Below, in pieces: positions 26,309 to 32,835 of a stretch of 47,471 nucleotides of DNA. Both the position numbers and the translations under genes were made by a program. Source of the DNA: a virus. The DNA lies in IMG/VR virus record IMGVR_UViG_3300025135_000685, positions 1 to 47,471 of that record. One strand, given 5' to 3'. Below the pieces are notes generated by a model. That model made no database searches. It had not been told where the DNA came from and was given only the letters and a program-made list of their open reading frames with translations. The first letter of the stretch is position 1, and each line of letters starts with the position of its first letter.

Positions 26309-27064
26309 TTATCCTGGCATTATGTCTTTGCCTGTTCCTCCAGAATTTGAAGTAGGTATTATTACCTCACCACGTGTCAGACCCCTTTCTGAGCCAGCAG
26401 GATTTGAATTACCAACAAGTCCTTGAGCTATTTTTTCAAATAAAACTCCCATCATCTCCATTTTGGACATTAGTTCCATAAAGTCAGTCAAAAAATCAAT
26501 CTCTTCTTGGCTTGCAGCCGCATAACCTTCGTCATATTCTTTAACACCAGATTTTTCTTCAATACCCCTCTCAAGTTTCTTGATTCTGGACTTCATCATT
26601 CCAAATATTTCCTTAAACTCTTTTGAAATATCATCTTCAACCTCATCTGATTGCTCAAATACATTGATTTTAGATATGTCAACTGGCTCATTAAAATTGT
26701 AGTTTTTAATAAGATTTTTGAAGTTCTTCATGACATTTTTTCTCGCCAAATCTTCTCTTGCATATTCATCATCTTCAGAAGCCTCAATGATTTTTTTTCT
26801 CAAATCATTAACTTCATCAATATCAAATCCAGAGTGCATTATAATTGCACCAAGAATTTGGTATCCAATGTTTTTGCTATTAGATTCTTCAGTTTTTTCA
26901 ATAAAACTAATGATAGTCTCTATTTTTTCTGATAAAACCTCTTTATCTATTGCTCTTGTCTTATGATTATCTCCGTAAACTTGAGTTTCACAGATTTCAT
27001 AAATTTTTTCTTGCCAATCAAGAGGCTCATCACCTCCATATATGTCTTGACTCCACCATCCCAT
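26309..27064 (-). CDS. DUF4259-like N-terminus, hypothetical protein
   Basis: 251 residues from the ATG at 27064; an earlier in-frame ATG at 27109 would add 15 hydrophobic residues that look untranslated. The opening MGWWSQDIYGGDEPLDW resembles the start of DUF4259-type proteins. The middle is acidic and helical, and the tail is Gly/Ser-rich. Function unknown. Confidence 0.68.
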   Translation of the reverse strand: MGWWSQDIYGGDEPLDWQEKIYEICETQVYGDNHKTRAIDKEVLSEKIETIISFIEKTEESNSKNIGYQILGAIIMHSGFDIDEVNDLRKKIIEASEDDEYAREDLARKNVMKNFKNLIKNYNFNEPVDISKINVFEQSDEVEDDISKEFKEIFGMMKSRIKKLERGIEEKSGVKEYDEGYAAASQEEIDFLTDFMELMSKMEMMGVLFEKIAQGLVGNSNPAGSERGLTRGEVIIPTSNSGGTGKDIMPG

Positions 27065-27142
27065 AATAATTGTTTTTTTGTTTGATGGCGAAGTTAGTAA
27101 AAAAAACAATACTAAAAAAATATTTTAACAATATTTCCTCCT

Positions 27143-27529
27143 CTACTTAACTAATCTGATGTGAAAAAAGTCTTTTTTGAAATCGAAATCTGGAGCTCCA
27201 ATCTCGAATGCGGATTTTAAACTTAAAATGGGGTCAGTAAAATATAACTTAGTCTCATTTATTTGAAGACCGAATGGATTGCCCTTATAATTGGTGTACA
27301 TGTTATCAGGATTCTTCTTGCTCTTTTTTTGTTCGAGCCCAGTAAGTTTAATCGCTTCTTTTTCTGTAATATAGTATGTTGATTCTGGATTGAACGACCT
27401 GAGTGCATCCATAAAAACAATACATCCACTGGAGTCATTTCTCTCCATGTACTGCTCTATCTCATAATCTATCTCCACCTGGTTATAGGTTGTAAGGAAA
27501 ACTCCTATTTTTATATTCAACTCTTTCAT
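27143..27529 (-). CDS. Hypothetical protein
   Basis: 128 residues from ATG 27529. In-frame ATGs at 27553 and 27586 exist but would overlap the HAD gene by 14 or more bases. Beta-rich N-terminus (NIKIGVFLTTYNQVEIDYE). No family recognised. Confidence 0.66.
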   Translation of the reverse strand: MKELNIKIGVFLTTYNQVEIDYEIEQYMERNDSSGCIVFMDALRSFNPESTYYITEKEAIKLTGLEQKKSKKNPDNMYTNYKGNPFGLQINETKLYFTDPILSLKSAFEIGAPDFDFKKDFFHIRLVK

Positions 27530-27539
27530 AAACTTCTTT

Positions 27540-27962
27540 TTAAAGAAGCTCATCAAATTTCTCTTTCCAGTTAGGCTGTTGAACATCTACAGAGCTTCCA
27601 TTAGTAAATTTTCTTATTAACTCATGCTCTCGACTATCATCATCAAGATGTATGTCAACTTCCAATTTGTTAATAACAGAATACTTATACTGTCTATTAG
27701 TAAATATAATTTTTTCTTCTGGAAGGTGTATGTTTAATTCATCTAACATTTTCATAACAGTGGTGTGCTCATCTTTTAGGCCTTTATTGGCATTTTCTGG
27801 ACCAAACCTCCTGGTTATTATATAAACATCAAAATCTTCATCATTAACCAGTTGCACAAACAACTGCCTTATAGCATCTTCACTGGGGTTTACGCCTCCT
27901 AAAAAATGCTCATTAAGAGTGCCATCAAAATCGAATGACACGATTGTTTTCTTTTTGTTCAT
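27540..27962 (-). CDS. HAD-superfamily phosphatase-like protein
   Basis: 140 residues. DFDGT is the nucleophile motif, YIITRR the second motif with Thr, and DIHLDDD the acidic metal motif. It has no large cap domain. Likely a small phosphatase, perhaps on nucleotides or polynucleotide ends; a second HAD-like protein lies at 32107. Confidence 0.82.
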   Translation of the reverse strand: MNKKKTIVSFDFDGTLNEHFLGGVNPSEDAIRQLFVQLVNDEDFDVYIITRRFGPENANKGLKDEHTTVMKMLDELNIHLPEEKIIFTNRQYKYSVINKLEVDIHLDDDSREHELIRKFTNGSSVDVQQPNWKEKFDELL

Positions 27963-27992
27963 ACTACAATATAAGCTCTAATAATTATAAAT

Positions 27993-28021
27993 GAAACAAA
28001 AAATTAAAATTTGCGTATAAA
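27993..28021 (+). promoter_or_regulatory. Phage-type promoter, leaderless arrangement
   Basis: GAAACA, 17-base spacer ending in CG, TATAAA, then five bases to the ATG at 28027. Confidence 0.77.
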
Positions 28022-28026
28022 AGATT

Positions 28027-28422
28027 ATGGCAGAAATTAAAACAAAGCCTCTTTCAATAGGTGATGTGAGGCAAATATTAAAAAACATAAAATTCGCAGA
28101 ATATTCATGTGTTGATATGGACTATCAGTTTGAAGTAGTACTTGATTATATTAATGGTCAAGAATACTACTTCATTCGAACATCTTTCATGAGAAAAGAT
28201 ATTAATACTGGTGAATTTGGCAAAGGATGGGGACGTTGGCACACCACACCTGTTTCAACAGCAACAGAGACCAGTATTGTCATGACTGCCTGGGTATGTA
28301 TAAAAATGATTGTTGAACACGAAATTCTCGAAGGTTTTGAATATCATGGAAAAAAAGTATTCAATCCACATCAAAATCTTGAAACATTAATATACCCAGA
28401 AAGACTTCCAAATGAAAGATGA
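28027..28422 (+). CDS. Hypothetical protein
   Basis: 131 residues with a beta-rich aromatic core (YYFIRTSFM, GKGWGRWHTTPVSTATET). It starts the rightward cluster and is probably translated from a leaderless mRNA. No family recognised. Confidence 0.74.
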   Translation: MAEIKTKPLSIGDVRQILKNIKFAEYSCVDMDYQFEVVLDYINGQEYYFIRTSFMRKDINTGEFGKGWGRWHTTPVSTATETSIVMTAWVCIKMIVEHEILEGFEYHGKKVFNPHQNLETLIYPERLPNER

Positions 28423-28825
28423 TATGATATATAGACTCACTGAAGAGGGAGGTTCTGTGATTGACAAGAGCATCGAAACTATGGATGAGTGGTTGACTAA
28501 CATGGGTGACGATGTTCTCACTGCATTCCATAGGATATGCAACAAAAATACTGATGATAGGAGTGATGAAGAGAGCTATGAAATATACAAACACTCCTTG
28601 GTGTTATATTGTAGAGAACTTGGAATTACCGAACTCTCAATAAGTAACGATTTATTATTTAATATAGGTGAAAGCTTCTGCGCTAATATAATATTTGAAT
28701 CACTTAGGCGAAGGGGCTTAGCTAAATCAAACGGACCCCTTCTGTTATATAAGGACTGCTCGATTGAGCTAACCGAAAAAGGTAGAAATTTCATAAAAAA
28801 AGAGAGTGGTAAAAAGGATAAATGA
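28412..28825 (+). CDS. Hypothetical protein with C-terminal winged-helix-like segment
   Basis: 137 residues, acidic. The C-terminal part (IFESLRRRGLAKSNGPLLLY, then ELTEKGRNFIKK) has the helix-turn-strand pattern of winged-helix ends, but this is a weak match. It overlaps the preceding gene by 11 bases; a start at 28424 would just avoid that. Confidence 0.66.
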   Translation: MKDDMIYRLTEEGGSVIDKSIETMDEWLTNMGDDVLTAFHRICNKNTDDRSDEESYEIYKHSLVLYCRELGITELSISNDLLFNIGESFCANIIFESLRRRGLAKSNGPLLLYKDCSIELTEKGRNFIKKESGKKDK

Positions 28826-28852
28826 AACATTTATTTTTTTGTAACGTATAAT
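28824..28852 (+). promoter_or_regulatory. Phage-type promoter for the 28874 cluster
   Basis: GAAACA, 17-base spacer ending in CG, TATAAT. The -35 element overlaps the stop codon of the upstream gene. Confidence 0.78.
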
Positions 28853-28873
28853 AAAAGCTAAATTTTCAAGTTT

Positions 28874-29170
28874 ATGGCAAATATTGATGTAAAAGATAAG
28901 ATTAAAATACAGCAAATTATTGATTCTAATACTGTTAGAGCTGGTGGAGATTTTCACACAGACAGTCTGGATGAAGATGTTTTCATGTGTGACATCAACA
29001 AAAACTTTAAGCTGACTCCAATAAAAGTTGGAGTAGATAGTTGTCAATTACTGGAGAATATAATTAAATTATCAACTACAAAAGTAAGGGGGCGTTTCAA
29101 TTCAAAGGAACTTAAACAAAGTAAGTTCATGAAAGAATTGTTTGAAAATTTTGAAATACAAAGAATATGA
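28874..29170 (+). CDS. Hypothetical protein
   Basis: 98 residues, charged, basic C-terminus. ATGA overlap with the next gene. No family recognised. Confidence 0.7.
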   Translation: MANIDVKDKIKIQQIIDSNTVRAGGDFHTDSLDEDVFMCDINKNFKLTPIKVGVDSCQLLENIIKLSTTKVRGRFNSKELKQSKFMKELFENFEIQRI

Positions 29171-29460
29171 CACCAAAAAAGGAACAAATCAAGTATACTC
29201 TTGAGGATTTAAACGTTGAGGCCATCAGCGAGGTCTTAACTCACTTTAACATTAAGTGGGATGATACTGAAACTGGAGAAAGTAGAATTCCCACAGTTGA
29301 TGAGATTTATGCAGCTGCAGAACACTGCATGGTAGAGGCTTTTAAGTCTGAAGATAAGACTTTTAGGATAGGCGGCTTTGAAGCTGAGGTTATAAAGGGC
29401 ATTATTGAAGTTAAATTTGTCCTTACTCGTTCTAATCCGTTATCAAAGATTTTTGGTTAA
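29167..29460 (+). CDS. Hypothetical protein
   Basis: 97 residues, acidic, alpha/beta; starts MTPKKEQIKYTLEDLN. It precedes the DnaA-like gene by four bases. No family recognised. Confidence 0.7.
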   Translation: MTPKKEQIKYTLEDLNVEAISEVLTHFNIKWDDTETGESRIPTVDEIYAAAEHCMVEAFKSEDKTFRIGGFEAEVIKGIIEVKFVLTRSNPLSKIFG

Positions 29461-29464
29461 TACC

Positions 29465-29824
29465 ATGGGACTATTAAAAGACCATAAAAAAGAGGTGGAC
29501 ATATTATTTGATGTGCTTAAATTGCATGTGAAAAATAAATTTGGATTAGAGGTAAACTCTCTTGATGAGATTAAGGTTGAATCAAGAAAGAAGCCTCTTG
29601 TTTATTTTAGGAAAACACTTATTGTAATTCTGGGAGAAACTTTTCTGAAGAATTACAACCAAAATGAGATTGCATCTGTTGTTGGTCTGGATAGAACCTC
29701 TTTCATTTATCACTCCAGAACTCACTTGAACGATTACACAAGATATTCTGACTATAAAGAAGAGTACGACAAGATAAGAGGTGAATTCTTAGAAAAAATT
29801 GGAATTGAATGGAAGGCGAATTGA
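29465..29824 (+). CDS. Stand-alone DnaA domain IV-like DNA-binding protein
   Basis: 119 residues from ATG 29465 (an upstream start at 29405 would overlap the preceding gene). The core SRKKPLVYFRKTLIVILGE, NQNEIASVVGLDRTSF and IYHSRTH follows the DnaA C-terminal domain: basic helix, helix-turn-helix, and the DHxTV-like signature (here DRTSF). DnaA domain IV binds DnaA boxes; here the ATPase domains are missing, so it may bind phage origins or regulate transcription. No DnaA-box cluster was found in the window by eye. Confidence 0.72.
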   Translation: MGLLKDHKKEVDILFDVLKLHVKNKFGLEVNSLDEIKVESRKKPLVYFRKTLIVILGETFLKNYNQNEIASVVGLDRTSFIYHSRTHLNDYTRYSDYKEEYDKIRGEFLEKIGIEWKAN

Positions 29825-30123
29825 TGCAAATTGATGGTGAGTTAAATTTTAATGCGCCAGAACCCAATCTGGTTAAACATCCTCTAATATCATTATACAA
29901 GGAGAGGATGGGAGAAAGTGTGTATGGTAAACTAATGGGGATAATGATTCCAGCGTATGCGTTGACCATGTTCATTACACTATTTTGGCCCAAAAACCTA
30001 CTATCCCTAACTATAGCATCTATTGTCTCATTGGGATATATAATCTCATATCTTTTACTCGTTAATTATAAAAACAATAAAAAAAACATTAAAAAACAGC
30101 AGGATAAAATAAAAAGTTTTTAA
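29824..30123 (+). CDS. Small membrane protein
   Basis: 99 residues from ATG 29824, which overlaps the upstream TGA; an ATG at 29809 is also in frame. Two membrane helices (about 40-57 and 62-80) are followed by a Lys/Asn-rich tail. Function unknown. Confidence 0.7.
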   Translation: MQIDGELNFNAPEPNLVKHPLISLYKERMGESVYGKLMGIMIPAYALTMFITLFWPKNLLSLTIASIVSLGYIISYLLLVNYKNNKKNIKKQQDKIKSF

Positions 30124-30139
30124 CATTTTTATTTTTGTT

Positions 30140-30168
30140 GTAACATTTATGTTTTTTTTTCGTATATT
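30140..30168 (+). promoter_or_regulatory. Phage-type promoter of the tmRNA gene
   Basis: GTAACA, 17-base spacer ending in CG, TATATT. A start 6-7 bases downstream would fall at about 30174-30175, just before the first paired strand of the acceptor half at 30180. Confidence 0.75.
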
Positions 30169-30174
30169 TACAAT

Positions 30175-30470
30175 ATGAGCATTGATTTGCTTGACAATAA
30201 ATTGTCGTAATGAAACACAGGAGTTCGAATCTCCTCATCTCCACAAAGTCAATTTTTTTTGACAAAACGAAAACTGGGGATGAATGGCATTAGACTTCAT
30301 TAAATCGGTGATTTGTTTTAGAATCATAGCTTAGTCATTATAAATGGCAAAAATACAAAAAGCTTAGCAGAGGCAGCGATGTCTTATGCGGCAATGAAAG
30401 AAGTTGTTTCTACTCCAGTAGTAGAATTAGCTTAACAGAAATCCCCAGTGAAGTACAGTAACTGGGGATT
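30175..30470 (+). ncRNA. ssrA: Transfer-messenger RNA, circularly permuted (acceptor half first)
   Basis: The 3' (acceptor) half comes first: a T arm with stem AGGAG/CTCCT around TTCGAAT (30219-30235) and CATCTCC (30236-30242). After about 33 bases comes the 5' half: GGGGATG (30276-30282), then a tmRNA-like D region containing TAGAC. The two acceptor strands pair over seven bases (one G-U). A second helix joins the halves: TTCATT plus AAATCGGTG (30296-30310) pairs with CATTGATTT (30180-30188) and AATGAA (30209-30214), 15 pairs with a hairpin bulged out. A tag frame ends STPVVELA then TAA at 30433-30435. CCA is not fully encoded. The resume codon is not certain. Confidence 0.82.
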
Positions 30471-30475
30471 TTTTT
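30440..30475 (+). terminator. Terminator after the tmRNA gene
   Basis: Ten-pair stem (AATCCCCAGT with ACTGGGGATT), 11-base loop, then a run of T. It starts five bases after the tag stop codon, so it may also act as the 3' hairpin of the coding half. Confidence 0.88.
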
Positions 30476-30992
30476 ATTTATAATAATTTGAAATTATTTT
30501 ACATAACTTTATTGTTTCTTCATGTGAAATATTATTTTTCATTAAATTTATATTTCTACTGACAAATTGGATATTACCTTTTATGTAACCTTTATTACTA
30601 TCAATCCTATCTAAAGAAGCTGTATAAAAAGAGTTGCTATTTTTCTTATAATTCCATGCTTCAAGAATAATCCCAGTATAAACACACTTGCCGTTTTGAG
30701 ATTCCCAAACACTCTTTAATTCTTCAAGTGTTAATGTGCATATTTTATTTCTTTTTTTAGCCTGTCTTAAATGAAATCTAAATGGTGTAAACTCATCTGT
30801 CAAAGAGCCTGTTTTTAAAAATTCAATATTTCCCCTTTTATCTTCAGGTATATTTTTAACATTTCCTTTGCCAGAACAACTCCTGGAACAATAAGTCTTT
30901 CTGCCTATTTTTTCATTTCTTTTTTGTTCCCTTTTTTCTCTTTCAAAAGTTTTTTTACAAACCTCACATGTTAATTCTACTTTATTTCCCAT
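30474..30992 (-). CDS. HNH endonuclease with zinc ribbon
   Basis: 172 residues. An N-terminal C-x2-C (CEVC) and YCSRSC form a zinc ribbon. The nuclease part has GKCVYTG, then ASLDRIDSNKGYIKGNIQFVS, a phage-type HNH pattern. Its 3' end touches the tmRNA terminator. It lies on the opposite strand to its neighbours, as free-standing homing endonucleases often do. Confidence 0.85.
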   Translation of the reverse strand: MGNKVELTCEVCKKTFEREKREQKRNEKIGRKTYCSRSCSGKGNVKNIPEDKRGNIEFLKTGSLTDEFTPFRFHLRQAKKRNKICTLTLEELKSVWESQNGKCVYTGIILEAWNYKKNSNSFYTASLDRIDSNKGYIKGNIQFVSRNINLMKNNISHEETIKLCKIISNYYK

Positions 30993-31035
30993 ATTTTTAA
31001 TTTAATCGTCTCCACTTTATTTGTGGTTGACTCCA

Positions 31036-31064
31036 CATATAAATAGTCCGAAAAATAATGTTTT
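31036..31064 (-). promoter_or_regulatory. Possible phage-type promoter for the HNH gene
   Basis: Minus strand AAAACA, 17 bases, TATATG. The CG before the -10 is missing, so this is a weak variant. Confidence 0.3.
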
Positions 31065-31094
31065 CAACATGTTAGTAACTTTTCGCAAATTTAT

Positions 31095-31123
31095 TAAACA
31101 TTTTTATTTTTCTTGCGTATCAT
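31095..31123 (+). promoter_or_regulatory. Phage-type promoter of the sigma factor gene
   Basis: TAAACA, 17-base spacer ending in CG, TATCAT. Slightly off consensus at both boxes. It lies about 30 bases before the sigma ATG. Confidence 0.68.
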
Positions 31124-31153
31124 ATCAACGACTAAATAAAAAATAAAGACAAA

Positions 31154-32062
31154 ATGAGACAATTAAAAATTTCTAAGCAAATCACGAATCGTGAATCACT
31201 ATCATTCGGAAAATACCTTACAGAGGTTGCAAGCAAGAGTGACATAATTACTTCAGAGGAGGAATTGGAGTTAACAAGAAGAATTAAGAATGGTGATATT
31301 GATGCTCGGAACAAATTGTGTGAAGCAAACTTGAGATTTGTAATTAGTGTAGCCAAACAATATGGAAGTCAATTAGAATCGCTTCCAGACCTTGTTAACG
31401 AAGGAAACATTGGATTAATTAAAGCTGCTGAGAAATTCGATGAGACAAGGGGGTTTAGGTTTATATCCTATGCTGTATGGTGGATTAGACAGTCAATTAT
31501 GCAGTACCTTGCTGAGAATGGTAGAACAATTAGATTGCCACTCAATAAAATTGGAATGGTAAATAAAGTTAAGAGTGCTAAATCAGAATTGGAACAGGTG
31601 TACATGAGAGAGCCAACTATTGATGAAATATCAGAATACTTGATGGTTCAGGAGGAGGAAAAAGGCTCAAAAGGTGAACCAGGAAAATATCAAGAAGAAA
31701 AAATTAGTGACATCATACACACTTCTCTAAGCGTGTCCTCACTTGATGCTCCGCTTTCAGGAGAGGTTGATTCTGGTAGTATAATGGATACTATCGAGGG
31801 TGAAATTGAAAATGACATAAAAAAAACACTAAACAACAAAGACCTTCAGATAGAAATAAAAAGAGTAATTTCTACCCTTAAAAGTAGAGAGCAACAAGTC
31901 CTAACTCTATACTATGGATTATTTGATAATCCCGCAATTAGTCTTGAAGAAATTGGTCAAAAATTTGACTTAACAAGAGAGAGAGTTCGTCAAATTAAAG
32001 AAAAAGGGCTAAGGAAATTAAAATTTAAAGCACAAAGAACCGTGTTAAAAGAATATAGATAA
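31154..32062 (+). CDS. Sigma-70 family sigma factor, RpoD-like (Bacteroidota type)
   Basis: 302 residues with the full domain set: MRQLKISKQITNRES opening, region 1.2/2.1 (LCEANLRFVISVAKQY), 2.3-2.4 (YAVWWIRQSIMQYLAENGRT), region 3 and 4.2 (EEIGQKFDLTRERVRQI). The opening and length match the primary sigma of Bacteroidota rather than phage gp55-type factors, so it probably came from a host. It may direct RNA polymerase to the GNAACA-N17-TATAAT promoters, one of which stands before its own gene. Confidence 0.95.
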   Translation: MRQLKISKQITNRESLSFGKYLTEVASKSDIITSEEELELTRRIKNGDIDARNKLCEANLRFVISVAKQYGSQLESLPDLVNEGNIGLIKAAEKFDETRGFRFISYAVWWIRQSIMQYLAENGRTIRLPLNKIGMVNKVKSAKSELEQVYMREPTIDEISEYLMVQEEEKGSKGEPGKYQEEKISDIIHTSLSVSSLDAPLSGEVDSGSIMDTIEGEIENDIKKTLNNKDLQIEIKRVISTLKSREQQVLTLYYGLFDNPAISLEEIGQKFDLTRERVRQIKEKGLRKLKFKAQRTVLKEYR

Positions 32063-32087
32063 ACTTTTTTTATTATCTTCGTATAAT
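32059..32087 (+). promoter_or_regulatory. Phage-type promoter for the 32107 gene
   Basis: TATAAT preceded by CG, with an imperfect upstream box (ATAAAC at 17 bases, or TAAACT at 16). The box overlaps the sigma stop codon. Confidence 0.6.
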
Positions 32088-32106
32088 TAACATTAAATTA
32101 TAATAC

Positions 32107-32484
32107 GTGAAAATAGGATTAGATATTCATGGCGTTTGTGATTCAAACCCAAAATTCTTTGCTGAACTATCAAGGTTATTTGTAGAAGCTGGCCATGAAG
32201 TAATAATAATTACTGGAAAAATGAAATCGCACGGTGCTGTTGATGAAATAAAAGAACTCGGCATATCATATACCAAGTTTTTTTCAATAGTTGACTACCA
32301 CTTAGAAAAGGGAACAGAAATTAATTTTGATTCAAATGGAAACCCCTGGATTAATGATGATATTTGGAATAGGACTAAAGCTGAAATTTGTGAAAAAGAA
32401 AATATAGATTTTCATATTGACGATTCATCAATATATGGAGAATATTTTAACACACCTTATGCGCAAATTTTTATAAAAAAATAA
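32107..32484 (+). CDS. HAD-like protein with altered nucleophile motif
   Basis: 125 residues, GTG start. GLDIHGVCD aligns with the HAD DxDGT motif but the second Asp is His; IIITGK and the late HIDDSS motif are present. The change removes the usual acid/base residue, so catalysis may differ from the HAD protein at 27540. Confidence 0.72.
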   Translation: MKIGLDIHGVCDSNPKFFAELSRLFVEAGHEVIIITGKMKSHGAVDEIKELGISYTKFFSIVDYHLEKGTEINFDSNGNPWINDDIWNRTKAEICEKENIDFHIDDSSIYGEYFNTPYAQIFIKK

Positions 32485-32518
32485 TCTTTATATTTCCACT
32501 AATAGTAAATTAAAAAAC

Positions 32519-32638
32519 ATGAAAAATAGTTGGAGGAAATTTGAAAATTGGTTTAATAAAAAATTTGGATGGATACTTTGCCCACCCTACAAGCAGGGTA
32601 AAGAAGAGTTAAATTCTAAATACAACAAAACAAACTAA
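32519..32638 (+). CDS. 39-residue basic peptide
   Basis: Short ORF with aromatic/basic content (WRKFENWFNKKFGWILCPPY). Its TAA overlaps the next ATG (TAATG), which supports translation. Function unknown. Confidence 0.55.
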   Translation: MKNSWRKFENWFNKKFGWILCPPYKQGKEELNSKYNKTN

Positions 32639-32808
32639 TGAGTTGGTTCACTTTAATCACAATTATAATAGTCTTAGGATTTTTATTATTTTGTGGACTT
32701 TTGATTGGTCACCCGTGGATTGTTCAAGATTATCCAAAGCACATTGAAGAGCAAGAAGAGCTTGAACTAATTAAAAAAGTTAAAGAGTATAAAAAAAGCC
32801 AGGAGTAA
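32638..32808 (+). CDS. 56-residue single-pass membrane protein
   Basis: An N-terminal membrane helix (about residues 5-24) is followed by a charged helical tail. It ends in the terminator at 32795-32823. Small bitopic proteins of this kind can be phage membrane effectors or lysis factors, but nothing specific is seen. Confidence 0.62.
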   Translation: MSWFTLITIIIVLGFLLFCGLLIGHPWIVQDYPKHIEEQEELELIKKVKEYKKSQE

Positions 32809-32823
32809 TCTTCTGGCTTTTTC
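32795..32823. terminator. Bidirectional terminator between convergent genes
   Basis: Stem AAAGCCAG with CTGGCTTT, about ten-base loop, A-run on the left and T-run on the right; serves the membrane gene and the fibre gene. Confidence 0.82.
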
Positions 32824-32835
32824 TTATTTCATGTT

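Noticed and set aside
30216-30245. Isolated 3' half of a tRNA gene
   Set aside because: No 5' tRNA half or anticodon arm precedes it, and it pairs over two helices with the downstream tmRNA 5' half.
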